Assembly (NCBI GenBank): GCA_005884715.1
Contig: VAZZ01000408.1
Coordinates: 1-13,441, forward strand
Length of the DNA: 13,441 nt
Reading direction: 5' to 3'
Source: Alphaproteobacteria bacterium
GTDB lineage: Bacteria > Pseudomonadota > Alphaproteobacteria > Rhizobiales > Aestuariivirgaceae
The notes under the pieces were generated by a model that was not told the origin of the DNA, ran no database searches, and worked only from the letters and a program-made list of their open reading frames with translations. Shown piece after piece: positions 1-7,452 of this stretch. The position numbers and the translations under genes were made by a program. The stretch's first letter is position 1. Each line of letters begins with the position of its first letter.

Positions 1-1
1 C

Positions 2-331
2 GCCAGGCGCGATATCGAATTCGCCCGCGGCAAGGAGGGCTCCGATATTCTCTTAGGATGCGAGGATGGAGAGCTCGTCTCTTCTGTCATGGTCGGCCAT
101 GACGGCCATCGTGGCTGGCTTTATTATTTGGCGGTAGCCCCGGCATTTCAGGGCAAAGGTATCGGCAGGGCGACGGTGCACGCCGCGGAAGCCTGGCTCA
201 GGGAGCGCGGCATCTGGGCGATCAATCTCAATGTCCGCTCGGAGAACGAGAAGGTCCGCGCCTTCTATGCGGCACTTGGCTATGAGATGCGCGACGTCAT
301 CGTGATGGGCAAGCGCGATACCGATCGCTAG
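2..331 (+). CDS. GNAT family N-acetyltransferase, YpeA-like (5' end outside window)
   Basis: This is the C-terminal part of a GNAT acetyltransferase, a family that moves the acetyl group of acetyl-CoA to an amine. The open frame runs in from the left edge, so the true start is outside; the first internal ATG is at 89. Visible is the YpeA-type segment GHDGHRGWLYYLAV, followed by the acetyl-CoA pyrophosphate-binding loop Q-G-K-G-I-G-R. The end of the GNAT fold follows: NVRSENEKVRAFYAALGYE, then a short tail MGKRDTDR. About 109 residues are present, against roughly 140-150 for full YpeA-like proteins, so little is missing. It lies about 40 nt ahead of the urease genes on the same strand. The natural substrate of this subfamily is not known, and nothing here links it to urease. 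Confidence 0.88.
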   Translation, partial: ARRDIEFARGKEGSDILLGCEDGELVSSVMVGHDGHRGWLYYLAVAPAFQGKGIGRATVHAAEAWLRERGIWAINLNVRSENEKVRAFYAALGYEMRDVIVMGKRDTDR

Positions 332-372
332 CCTTTGCTTGAGATTTTTCCGGCCTGCGATATGGTAGCCAA

Positions 373-438
373 GTGAAGCCTGAAGCAACGTCTGTAAAAT
401 TCCAGCGCGTCGATGCTGAAGGGCGCATCGCGGTCAAG
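373..438 (+). pseudogene. ureD: Out-of-frame N-terminal piece of ureD
   Basis: A GTG at 373 opens a frame whose first 22 residues (VKFQRVDAEGRIAVK near the end) match the usual start of alphaproteobacterial UreD proteins, which typically read QR-x-x-GEGR-x-x-VK. This frame is +1 and the rest of ureD is in frame +2, so the homology cannot be joined without a frame change between about 439 and 460. The block that normally follows, with the motif LYQEGCAKIRLP, is absent in all three frames. From the usual spacing about 50 nt appear to be missing. A real deletion, a sequencing or assembly error, or a start used further downstream could explain it. Confidence 0.55.
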
Positions 439-1141
439 TGCACTGAGCGTGGTTCGGTCCGGCACGTCCACCTGCGAGGCGGTTTTGGTCAACACCGCCG
501 GTGGACTTACCGGCGGCGACCGGCTCTCCTGGATTGTCCATGCCGGCGAAAGAGCAAGCCTCACTTGTGTGAGCCAGGCTTGTGAGCGCATCTATCGCTC
601 ACGGGATGGCGAACCGGCGCGTGTGTCGGTCAGCATCACGCTCGACCAAAAGGCGTGCCTCAACTGGATGCCCCAGGAGTCGATCCTGTTCGATGGTTGC
701 GCGCTGAAGCGTAATCTTGAAGCGGATCTGGCTTCTGAGGCGCGCCTGCTCATTGTCGAAGCCTTTATCTTCGGACGTGCCGCAATGGGAGAGACCGTAC
801 GTTGGGCCAGCCTGAATGACCAATGGACGATCCGCCGCCACGGGCAGCTTGTGTTCGCCGACAATGTCAGGCTCGAGGGCGATATTGAAAGGCTGCTGGA
901 ACGGCAAGCTGTAGCGGCTGGCGACCGCGCGGTAGCGACGGTGGCGCTCATCGCGCCCGATGCCGAACGTCATCTTGATCTGGTACGCAACGATTTCCCC
1001 GCCATTGCCAGCACCGCTTTTGCTGGCAAGTTTCTTGCTAGAGTGACGGCAAAAGGGGCCTATGAACTCAGGCAGACGCTCATTCCCTTGGCAACCATGC
1101 TCAATGGAGGATCGGCGCTGTCCAAAGTTTGGTCTGTTTGA
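413..1141 (+). CDS. ureD: Urease accessory protein UreD (abnormal N-terminus)
   Basis: UreD (UreH in some species) is the scaffold that binds apo-urease and, with UreF and UreG, delivers nickel to the active site. The family is clear from EAVLVNTAGGLTGGDRLSW, from CVSQACERIYRS, from the MPQESILFDG block, from GRAAMGETVR, and from the C-terminal end LRQTLIPLATMLNGG...KVWSV. Length from the ATG at 413 is 242 aa, against roughly 270-280 for alphaproteobacterial UreD. The first 15 or so residues from 413 do not resemble UreD; real homology begins around codon 455-461. No good ribosome-binding site precedes 413. Relatives of the missing N-terminus are in another frame just upstream. The gene heads the operon, 17 nt before ureA. 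Identity is secure; whether the product is functional is open. Confidence 0.88.
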   Translation: MLKGASRSSALSVVRSGTSTCEAVLVNTAGGLTGGDRLSWIVHAGERASLTCVSQACERIYRSRDGEPARVSVSITLDQKACLNWMPQESILFDGCALKRNLEADLASEARLLIVEAFIFGRAAMGETVRWASLNDQWTIRRHGQLVFADNVRLEGDIERLLERQAVAAGDRAVATVALIAPDAERHLDLVRNDFPAIASTAFAGKFLARVTAKGAYELRQTLIPLATMLNGGSALSKVWSV

Positions 1142-1158
1142 TTATAAAAGAGGCGGAA

Positions 1159-1461
1159 ATGAATCTAACGTTGCGCGAGAAGGACAAGCTTTTGATCGCG
1201 ATGGCGGCATCGGTTGCGCGCCGCCGGCTCGAGCGTGGTGTGAAGCTCAACCACCCCGAAGCCATCGCTCTCATAACCGATTTCGTCGTCGAAGGTGCCC
1301 GCGACGGTCGCGGTGTCGCCGATCTCATGGCAGCCGGCGCCCATGTGATCGATCGCAGCCAGGTGATGGAAGGCGTCGCCGACATGATCCGCGACGTCCA
1401 GGTCGAAGCGACCTTTCCCGATGGCACCAAGCTGGTGACCGTTCATGAGCCGATCCGATGA
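1159..1461 (+). CDS. ureA: Urease gamma subunit UreA
   Basis: This is the small gamma subunit of the cytoplasmic nickel enzyme urease, which hydrolyses urea to ammonia and carbamate. The 100-aa protein has the normal family length and starts MNLTLREKDKLLIAMAASVA. It contains LNHPEAIALITDFVVEGARDG and ends VTVHEPIR, all standard UreA blocks. I chose the ATG at 1159 over an in-frame TTG at 1129 because it gives the family start and has an AGAGGCGGA ribosome-binding site about 6 nt upstream. Its stop overlaps the ureB start as ATGA. Separate gamma and beta genes, rather than a fused one, are the usual bacterial arrangement. Confidence 0.97.
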   Translation: MNLTLREKDKLLIAMAASVARRRLERGVKLNHPEAIALITDFVVEGARDGRGVADLMAAGAHVIDRSQVMEGVADMIRDVQVEATFPDGTKLVTVHEPIR

Positions 1462-1763
1462 TCCCGGGCGAAATTCTCACTGCAGCCGGCGATGTCGAAC
1501 TCAACAGGGGCGCCAGTGTCCTGGTGCTAAGGGTCGCCAATAGCGGCGATCGCCCGGTGCAGGTCGGCTCGCACTATCATTTTTACGAAACCAACCCGGC
1601 CCTCATTTTCGATCGGGACAGCGCACTGGGTCGCCGCCTCGACATTCCCGCCGGAACAGCAGTGCGTTTCGAGCCGGGGCAGACCCGCGAGGTGCCGCTT
1701 ATACCGATTGCCGGCGCACGCCGGATTTTTGGTTTCCGCCGGGCAGTGATGGGGGATCTCTGA
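1458..1763 (+). CDS. ureB: Urease beta subunit UreB
   Basis: This is the beta subunit of urease, which with UreA and UreC forms the (alpha-beta-gamma)3 enzyme. The protein has 101 aa, the normal length. It opens MIPGEILTAAGDVELNRG and carries the conserved block RPVQVGSHYHFYETNPAL. It then has G-x-RLDIPAGTAVRFEPGQ and ends RRIFGFRRAVMGDL. The start overlaps the ureA stop by 4 nt, and its stop overlaps the ureC ATG by 1 nt, which suggests coupled translation of the three structural subunits. Nothing unusual is seen. Confidence 0.97.
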   Translation: MIPGEILTAAGDVELNRGASVLVLRVANSGDRPVQVGSHYHFYETNPALIFDRDSALGRRLDIPAGTAVRFEPGQTREVPLIPIAGARRIFGFRRAVMGDL

Positions 1764-3475
1764 TGCCGGTGCGCCTTTCGAGGGCTTCCTATGCCCAGAT
1801 GTTCGGACCGACCGTAGGCGATCGCATCCGCCTCGCCGACACCGATCTCTTCGTCGAAGTGGAAAAGGACTTCACGGTCTATGGCGAGGAAGTAAAATTC
1901 GGCGGCGGCAAAGTGATCCGCGACGGCATGGGACAGAGCCAGAAGACACGCGCCGAAGGTGCCGTCGATACCGTCATCACCAATGCGCTGATCATCGATC
2001 ATTGGGGTATCGTCAAAGCCGATATCGGCCTGAAGGGTGGCCAGATCGCCGGCATAGGCAAGGCGGGAAATCCCGATACCCAGCCGGGCGTCGACATCAT
2101 CATCGGACCGGGCACCGAGGCGATCGCGGGCGAGGGACGTATTCTCACCGCCGGCGGCATGGATGCGCATATCCATTTCATCTGTCCCCAGCAGATCGAA
2201 GAGGCCCTGATGTCGGGCATCACCACCATGCTGGGTGGCGGCACGGGGCCGGCGCACGGAACGCTGGCGACGACCTGCACGCCCGGGCCCTGGCATATGG
2301 AGCGGATGCTCCAGGCCGTGGACGGTCTGCCCATGAATATCGGTTTCTCCGCCAAGGGCAATGCATCTCTGCCTTCCGCCCTTGTCGAAATGGTCGAAGC
2401 GGGTGCGTGTGCCCTCAAGCTTCATGAGGATTGGGGAACAACGCCGGCGGCAATCGATTGCTGCCTCACTGTCGCCGATGATCATGACGTCCAGGTGATG
2501 ATCCACACCGACACGCTCAACGAGTCTGGCTTTGTGGAGGATACCATTGCCGCCTTCAAGGGCCGCACCATTCATGCCTTCCACACGGAGGGTGCCGGCG
2601 GCGGCCATGCGCCCGACATCATCAAGCTCTGCGGTCTCGCCAATGTAATCCCCTCATCGACCAATCCGACGCGGCCCTATACGGTCAATACCGTGGCAGA
2701 GCATCTCGATATGCTGATGGTCTGCCATCATCTCGATCCGCGTATTGCTGAGGACATTGCTTTTGCTGAGAGCCGTATCCGCAAGGAGACGATTGCGGCG
2801 GAAGATATCCTGCATGACATGGGCGCCTTCTCGATCATCTCCTCCGATAGCCAGGCCATGGGCCGGGTCGGCGAAGTCATCATCCGTACCTGGCAGACTG
2901 CCCACAAGATGCGCGTCCAGCGCGGCCGGCTCGCCGAGGAGACCGGCGCCAACGACAATGCCAGGGTCAAGCGCTATATCGCCAAATACACGATCAATCC
3001 CGCCATCGCCCATGGCATTGCCGGACATGTGGGTTCGATCGAACCAGGCAAGCGCGCCGATCTCGTTCTGTGGTCGCCGGCCTTCTTTGGGGTGAAACCC
3101 GATATGGTGCTGCTCGGCGGCATGATTGCCGCAGCCCCGATGGGCGATCCGAATGCCTCCATACCGACGCCGCAGCCTGTCCACTACCGCCCGATGTTCG
3201 CCGCTTTGGGCCAGGCGCCGAGGCGCAGTGCGGTAGGCTTCGTCTCGAAATCGGCACTCGCCGGCGGCATCAGGGAACGCTTCGGCCTCGCCAAGGAACT
3301 GATCGCGGTTGACAATACGAGGGGCGGCCTCGGCAAAGCCTCGATGATCCACAATTCGGCGATGCCTCATATTGAGGTCGATCCCGAGACCTATGAAGTG
3401 CGCGCCGATGGCGAATTGCTAACCTGCGAGCCCGCGCATGAGCTGCCCATGGCGCAGCGCTATTTTCTTTTTTGA
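1763..3475 (+). CDS. ureC: Urease alpha (catalytic) subunit UreC
   Basis: This is the catalytic subunit of urease, holding the dinuclear nickel centre. The 570-aa length is typical. All key residues are present, shifted +2 from Klebsiella numbering. The first Ni ligands are His136 and His138 in GGMDAHIHFICPQQ. Lys219 in CALKLHEDWG is the lysine that becomes carbamylated to bridge the nickels. His248 is in MIHTDTLNESGF, His274 in FHTEGAGGGHAPD, and Asp362 in SSDSQAMGR. The mobile-flap Cys321 and His322 are in MVCHHLDPR. The start overlaps the ureB stop. The next gene, ureE, begins 2 nt after the stop. The enzyme should be catalytically competent if nickel loading works. Confidence 0.98.
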   Translation: MPVRLSRASYAQMFGPTVGDRIRLADTDLFVEVEKDFTVYGEEVKFGGGKVIRDGMGQSQKTRAEGAVDTVITNALIIDHWGIVKADIGLKGGQIAGIGKAGNPDTQPGVDIIIGPGTEAIAGEGRILTAGGMDAHIHFICPQQIEEALMSGITTMLGGGTGPAHGTLATTCTPGPWHMERMLQAVDGLPMNIGFSAKGNASLPSALVEMVEAGACALKLHEDWGTTPAAIDCCLTVADDHDVQVMIHTDTLNESGFVEDTIAAFKGRTIHAFHTEGAGGGHAPDIIKLCGLANVIPSSTNPTRPYTVNTVAEHLDMLMVCHHLDPRIAEDIAFAESRIRKETIAAEDILHDMGAFSIISSDSQAMGRVGEVIIRTWQTAHKMRVQRGRLAEETGANDNARVKRYIAKYTINPAIAHGIAGHVGSIEPGKRADLVLWSPAFFGVKPDMVLLGGMIAAAPMGDPNASIPTPQPVHYRPMFAALGQAPRRSAVGFVSKSALAGGIRERFGLAKELIAVDNTRGGLGKASMIHNSAMPHIEVDPETYEVRADGELLTCEPAHELPMAQRYFLF

Positions 3476-3477
3476 CC

Positions 3478-3924
3478 ATGCGGGCGCAATCATTCCAGCG
3501 CAAAGGCCTATGGACGGGCAAACCGGCCGATCAGGTGACCCTCGATTACGATGATCGCTGCCGCCGCCGCATAGCAATGACGGGCGATGCCGGTCTCGCT
3601 TTCCTGCTCGACCTCGCAGAGACGACCTATCTGAAGGACGGCGATGTGCTCGTTCTCGATGACGGACGCTTGATCGAGATAAAAGCCAAATCCGAGGATC
3701 TGATCGAGATCAGGGGCCGCGATCCTCTCCATCTGATGACGCTGGCCTGGCATCTCGGCAACCGTCATCTCGCCGCGCAGATCGAAGCCGAGCGCATCGT
3801 GATCCGCCACGATCCGGTGATCGCTCACATGCTCGAACATCAGGGCGCCCGCGTCATGCGAGTGCGCGAACCGTTCAACCCCGAAGGCGGCGCCTATTCG
3901 GCGCATCATACCCATGGCCACTGA
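3478..3924 (+). CDS. ureE: Urease accessory protein UreE (nickel metallochaperone)
   Basis: UreE carries Ni(II) to the UreDFG activation complex. The 148-aa protein shows the family core. An N-terminal domain includes KGDVLVLDDGRLIEI-type strands (here KDGDVLVLDDGRLIEIKAK). The C-terminal metal-binding domain contains LAWHLGNRHLAAQIE with the conserved His of the GNRH motif. The tail is short and His-rich (AHHTHGH), as in many rhizobial UreE proteins. I chose the ATG at 3478, 2 nt after the ureC stop; an in-frame TTG at 3472 would only add two residues. The 3' end overlaps ureF by 11 nt. Confidence 0.95.
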   Translation: MRAQSFQRKGLWTGKPADQVTLDYDDRCRRRIAMTGDAGLAFLLDLAETTYLKDGDVLVLDDGRLIEIKAKSEDLIEIRGRDPLHLMTLAWHLGNRHLAAQIEAERIVIRHDPVIAHMLEHQGARVMRVREPFNPEGGAYSAHHTHGH

Positions 3925-4579
3925 TCATCTGGCGATGCTGCGGCTCTTGACCTGGCTGTCGCCTTCCTTTCCGGTCGGCGCCTTCAGTTATTCGCATGGC
4001 CTGGAATTCGCTGTTCATGACCAGGTCGTCATATCTCGCGCGGCTCTTGCCGAATGGATCGAGGATCTGATCGGGCGGGGCAGTTTGTGGAATGATACGG
4101 TGCTGCTTGCCGAAGCCTGGCATGCCGTGACAGAGGCGGACGGGCTGCGCCTGCGCCAGACGGCGGAATTGGGGGAGGCGATGGCCTTGAGTGCCGAACG
4201 TCATCTCGAAACCATGGATCAGGGCCGCGCATTCAGCGCAGCGGCGCGGCCCTGGACGGATGTTTTCAACTGTGGTTATTCCACACCCTATCCGGTCGCG
4301 GTCGGCGCGGCCGCTGCCGCGATGAAGATCGGTATCGAGCCTGTTTGTGTCGCCCACCTCCATGCCTGTGCCGCCAATCTCGTATCGGCAGGTATCAGGC
4401 TTATCCCGCTCGGCCAGTCGGAAGGAACTCATCTTATGGCATCCTTGGAAGATCTGATCATAAAGGTCGCGAGCAAGGCGGCGGGATCATCGCTCGCGGA
4501 TCTCGGCAGTGCGACTTTCGCTGCCGATATGGCTGCGATGCGACATGAGACATTGCCTGTAAGGCTTTTCCGCTCATGA
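3914..4579 (+). CDS. ureF: Urease accessory protein UreF
   Basis: UreF joins UreD and UreG in the urease activation complex and helps gate nickel and GTPase activity. The 221-aa protein is of usual length. It begins with the hallmark LLTWLSPSFPVGAFSYSHGLE near residues 8-29. It continues LAEWIEDLIGRGSLWNDTVLL, and ends with the conserved LPVRLFRS. Mostly alpha-helical, alanine-rich segments around GAAAAAMKI fit the family. The start at 3914 lies inside the end of ureE (11-nt overlap, different frame), and the stop overlaps the ureG start as ATGA, so both junctions look translationally coupled. Confidence 0.95.
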   Translation: MATDHLAMLRLLTWLSPSFPVGAFSYSHGLEFAVHDQVVISRAALAEWIEDLIGRGSLWNDTVLLAEAWHAVTEADGLRLRQTAELGEAMALSAERHLETMDQGRAFSAAARPWTDVFNCGYSTPYPVAVGAAAAAMKIGIEPVCVAHLHACAANLVSAGIRLIPLGQSEGTHLMASLEDLIIKVASKAAGSSLADLGSATFAADMAAMRHETLPVRLFRS

Positions 4580-5196
4580 ACCGGATGCATGGCCCCTTGC
4601 GCGTCGGCATCGGCGGGCCGGTCGGCTCAGGCAAGACGACGCTCACGGAGAAGCTCTGCAAGGCGATGCGCGAGCGCTGGTCGATCGCCGTCGTCACCAA
4701 CGACATCTATACCAAGGAGGATGCACTGATCCTCACCCGGCTGCAGGCGCTTCCCGAAGACCGCATCATGGGCGTCGAGACGGGCGGCTGCCCACATACG
4801 GCGATCCGCGAGGACGCTTCGATCAATCTGGGCGCGATCGCCGAGCTCAACCGGCGCCATCCCGATCTCGATGTGATCTTCATTGAATCGGGCGGCGACA
4901 ATCTGGCGGCGACCTTTTCGCCCGAACTCGCCGACCTCACGCTTTATGTGATCAGCGTGTGCCAGGGCGAGAAGATCCCTCGCAAGGGTGGCCCGGCCAT
5001 CACCCGCTCCGACCTCCTGATCATCAACAAGATGGACCTTGCTCCTCATGTCGGCGCCGATCTCGATGTCATGGCGGCCGACACCAGGCGAATGCGCGGT
5101 GACCGACCCTATATTTTCACTGATCTCCTGCGCAACAAAGGCGTGCGGGAAGTGGTGGACGTGATTGGCAAAATGGGCGGCCTCGCCGTCATTTAG
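4576..5196 (+). CDS. ureG: Urease accessory GTPase UreG
   Basis: UreG is a SIMIBI-class GTPase that couples GTP hydrolysis to nickel insertion into urease. The 206-aa protein has the P-loop GPVGSGKT at residues 14-21. The Cys-Pro-His nickel site is in ETGGCPHTAIRED (Cys72, His74). The ESGGDN segment is near 104-109, and the guanine-specificity motif NKMD is at 151-154. The start overlaps the ureF stop by 4 nt. It is the last gene of the operon; no nickel or urea transporter gene follows. The next genes downstream are on the opposite strand. Confidence 0.97.
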   Translation: MNRMHGPLRVGIGGPVGSGKTTLTEKLCKAMRERWSIAVVTNDIYTKEDALILTRLQALPEDRIMGVETGGCPHTAIREDASINLGAIAELNRRHPDLDVIFIESGGDNLAATFSPELADLTLYVISVCQGEKIPRKGGPAITRSDLLIINKMDLAPHVGADLDVMAADTRRMRGDRPYIFTDLLRNKGVREVVDVIGKMGGLAVI

Positions 5197-5244
5197 CGCG
5201 CTTTCGGGCGAGGTGGTCCGCCGCGGGCCCGTCTGCCGGATCGC

Positions 5245-5397
5245 CTATACGGCGACGAAGCCAGTGCGCTGGTTGCGGTTGCGCGGGAAATCCCCCGAGC
5301 GCATTGAGTTCAGGGCCCACGTCATCTGATCCTGATATATTCCAACTCTCATGCATTGGCCCACAATGTCAATAAGGGGCACAATTCGGATGTCCAC
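5245..5397 (-). CDS. Small protein of unknown function, 50 aa
   Basis: A minus-strand frame with a GTG start at 5397 gives 50 residues containing PLIDIVGQCMRVG, YQDQMTWALNS and RNRNQRTGFVAV. I do not recognise the family. The support is comparative: a similar sequence lies in the opposite orientation at 12533-12716. Between the two copies many differences fall at third codon positions in this frame (for example GTG/GTC, GGC/GGT, CCG/CCT, CGC/CGT), as expected from selection on protein. A GAAGAG stretch about 9 nt upstream of the GTG could bind ribosomes. The relative continues a few residues past the point where this copy has TAG, so this copy may be shortened. It lies between ureG (convergent) and another small frame on its own strand. 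Confidence 0.42.
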   Translation of the reverse strand: MDIRIVPLIDIVGQCMRVGIYQDQMTWALNSMRSGDFPRNRNQRTGFVAV

Positions 5398-5436
5398 TTT
5401 AACGGGCTCTTCAGGTCACCCGCCTGGCGCTTGTAG

Positions 5437-5562
5437 TCAATACCACCCCACCATGCCGATGCGCGCACCGTCTTCCGGAGTCCTGATGACGACAAGCGGC
5501 GGCTCCTGGTCTTCATCGAAGGAACGGAACCAACGGGAAAGTCTCTGAAGCATACGTCTCAT
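5437..5562 (-). CDS. Hypothetical small protein, 41 aa
   Basis: A short minus-strand frame begins with ATG at 5562 and has a strong ribosome-binding site, AGGGGAG, about 8 nt upstream. The 41-aa product starts MRRMLQRLSRWFRSFDED and ends ARIGMVGWY: a basic, possibly amphipathic N-terminus followed by an acidic patch. It is in the same frame as the 50-aa gene downstream but separated from it by two TGA codons, so the two are either separate small genes or parts of a decayed larger one. It lies about 110 nt downstream of the histidine kinase stop on the same strand. I recognise no family. The main evidence is the ribosome-binding site. Confidence 0.35.
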   Translation of the reverse strand: MRRMLQRLSRWFRSFDEDQEPPLVVIRTPEDGARIGMVGWY

Positions 5563-5672
5563 GGCAATAACTCCCCTGGGCGGACCTTCGTCAATGCCGC
5601 AGATGCCCGCTGGTTCCCGCCGACCGGAGGTTAATCCAGTCGCTACAGCATGGGATCCTACGCTCCACTTTG

Positions 5673-6983
5673 TCAGAAACTGTCACCATCAAAGGACTGG
5701 GTGCCTTCAAACCCGCTCTGCGGTGCCCTGAGCTCCCAGACGAGACCCGAGGCCCTGCACTCGACTGACGCTTTGCCGTGCACCGCAGAGGGCGCCAATT
5801 GCTCGAGCACCTTGGTGCCGAAACCCGCCGGAGGCTTGCCGTCGACCTTTGGCCCGCCGGTCTCCTCCCAGCGTAGCGTCAAGGCGCGCGCATCGGGGTC
5901 GCCTGCAAGGGACCATGTCACGCTGACCCGGCCCTCCGGCATGGAGAAGGCGCCATGTTTGGTGGCATTGGTGGCAAGCTCATAAAAGGCCATGCCGAGA
6001 TATTGTGCGGCCATGGCTGACAGCAACACTTGCGGTCCGTGCGTTTCCAACCTGTCGCGGACCCCGAAACTGTCGAGATGGGCGATGATCAGGCCGTGCA
6101 GGTCGGTGCCTTCGCCATTGACGAGCAGGTCATGCGAGCGCGACAAGGCGGCGATACGTGCCTGGATCAGCGCCTCGAACTCTCCTGGTGACCGCGTTTG
6201 CTTGCTCGTCTCGCGGATCATTGCCAGGATGACGGTATATTGATTTTTGACCCGGTGCGCGAGCTCGCGCAATAGCATCGTGATGCGCTTCTCGGCCTTC
6301 TTTCTGCGCGTGATGTCCTGGGTGATGCCGATGAAATGCCGGCCGTCCCAGTCCACTGAAATACGATGGTTCTCGAGCCAGATCATGCGTCCGTCCGGCC
6401 GATATAAGCGGTATTCATCACGCGGCGGCGGCGGCTCGCCCTGCTTCATGCGGCTGCGCGCGGCGCTCAGACGCGCCCGGTCTTCGGGATGCACCATCGA
6501 GAGGAAGCGTTCGGCTGATGGTGTGTCCTTGGCAGGGTCGAGTCCGATCAGGCGGTAGAAATTATCGTCCCAGCTGAGCTGGCCATCGGGCCTGAATTCC
6601 CAGCTCCCCATGTCGGCCGCCTTGAAGGCAAGTTCGAGGCGTCGTCGTTCGAGTTGCAGGGCCTGCCTTTCGCGCTCGAGCCTCTGGATCGATTGATCGA
6701 GCAGATCGACGATGAACAAAATTGCCCCGCAGACGCTGATGAAGCCGGTGACGGCCGTGATCGCCCAGATGCGCGAAGAATCCTCCCTGCCGGAGGTCAT
6801 GAGGAAATAGACGGCTAGGCCGGTACAGACGAGGAGCGCGGCAAGGCCGGGCTTGCGTCCGCCGACAAAAGCGCTCAGCAGCACCGCCGGAAAGAGCGCT
6901 GCCGCGGCCATAAACCCGTAAGCCGGATGCCGCCTCAATGACGGCAGGCGCCTGTCAATCCACACCAGCTCCTCCCTATTCAT
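5673..6983 (-). CDS. PAS domain-containing HWE-family sensor histidine kinase
   Basis: This is a membrane-bound sensor kinase of 436 aa. Three hydrophobic segments lie at about residues 21-41, 45-63 and 71-95. A short charged coiled-coil-like linker (97-118) leads to one PAS domain at about 118-228, with the PAS_3-type end GRHFIGITQDITRRKKAE. The HWE kinase core follows. His243 in LLRELAHRVKNQ is the expected phosphoacceptor. The N-box is YELATNATKHGAF (335-346), and the WEE of the family name is at 372-374, followed by the G-box-like GFGTKVLEQL. I chose the ATG at 6983 because the longer open frame upstream runs antisense through another gene. No response regulator is nearby, so it is an orphan; HWE kinases often feed general stress or light responses. 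The ligand is unknown. It is convergent with ureG. Confidence 0.9.
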   Translation of the reverse strand: MNREELVWIDRRLPSLRRHPAYGFMAAAALFPAVLLSAFVGGRKPGLAALLVCTGLAVYFLMTSGREDSSRIWAITAVTGFISVCGAILFIVDLLDQSIQRLERERQALQLERRRLELAFKAADMGSWEFRPDGQLSWDDNFYRLIGLDPAKDTPSAERFLSMVHPEDRARLSAARSRMKQGEPPPPRDEYRLYRPDGRMIWLENHRISVDWDGRHFIGITQDITRRKKAEKRITMLLRELAHRVKNQYTVILAMIRETSKQTRSPGEFEALIQARIAALSRSHDLLVNGEGTDLHGLIIAHLDSFGVRDRLETHGPQVLLSAMAAQYLGMAFYELATNATKHGAFSMPEGRVSVTWSLAGDPDARALTLRWEETGGPKVDGKPPAGFGTKVLEQLAPSAVHGKASVECRASGLVWELRAPQSGFEGTQSFDGDSF

Positions 6984-7191
6984 CGCATGATACCACGGCC
7001 AACAAGAGTACCACAATTCGCACGCATCGAGGCGGTGGTGGGTGCCTGTAGACCTGTTGTTGAGACTCCCGCGCCAACTGCCAGCCGCTGGTGCTGAAGC
7101 TGTCGGAGCCCATGCAGCAGCATTGTACCTGCCAGAGTGCCTTCTGTTGCAGATCTTCCACGGTCTCGCAAACTTCAGATTTACCGTCAAT

Positions 7192-7452
7192 TCACTCCCG
7201 CCCATGGTAGTTGTCTTCCGCCGCCTCCCTGATTTCGCGCCAGGTGTCGGGATGCTCGCGCTTGAGTTCGGCGAGGATTTCGCGGGCGCGCAAATCGCTG
7301 AACGCATGCTGCCTGTCATCGGCGCCGATGAAGAAGACATCGCAAGCGAGATCATCGGCGAAGGCCTCGTCGTGGATGGGGCGGATGCGGATTTCGAGAT
7401 CGCCGACGACGATATCGCGCTCGCGCAACGGGATATGAGCGGTGACTATCAC
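7192..7452 (-). CDS. Hypothetical protein of phage-like island, 86 aa
   Basis: An 86-residue acidic protein starting at a GTG at 7452 that overlaps the stop of the upstream 64-aa gene as GTGA, the standard sign of coupled translation. It begins MIVTAHIPLRERDIVVGD, then LEIRIRPIHDEAF. It ends in a charged helical stretch with ILAELKREHPDTWREIREAA. The open frame extends further upstream, but there it is antisense-like noise over the 64-aa gene, so I reject the longer start. The family is not recognised. It forms a two-gene operon behind a promoter that carries the island repressor's putative operator, which suggests it is switched off in the silent state. Confidence 0.66.
   Translation of the reverse strand: MIVTAHIPLRERDIVVGDLEIRIRPIHDEAFADDLACDVFFIGADDRQHAFSDLRAREILAELKREHPDTWREIREAAEDNYHGRE

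Noticed and set aside
1583..3370. Long minus-strand frames opposite ureB and ureC
   Set aside because: They arise from codon bias of the GC-rich urease genes; the plus-strand products match urease throughout.
6976..7161. A 61-aa minus-strand frame between the 86-aa gene and the kinase
   Set aside because: Start is GTG without a ribosome-binding site and it overlaps the kinase start; composition is unconvincing.
6984..7355. Extension of the histidine kinase to an upstream start at 7355
   Set aside because: The added 124 residues are low-complexity, Ser/Pro/Arg-rich, and overlap the 86-aa gene on the same strand in another frame. The membrane segments begin just after the ATG at 6983.
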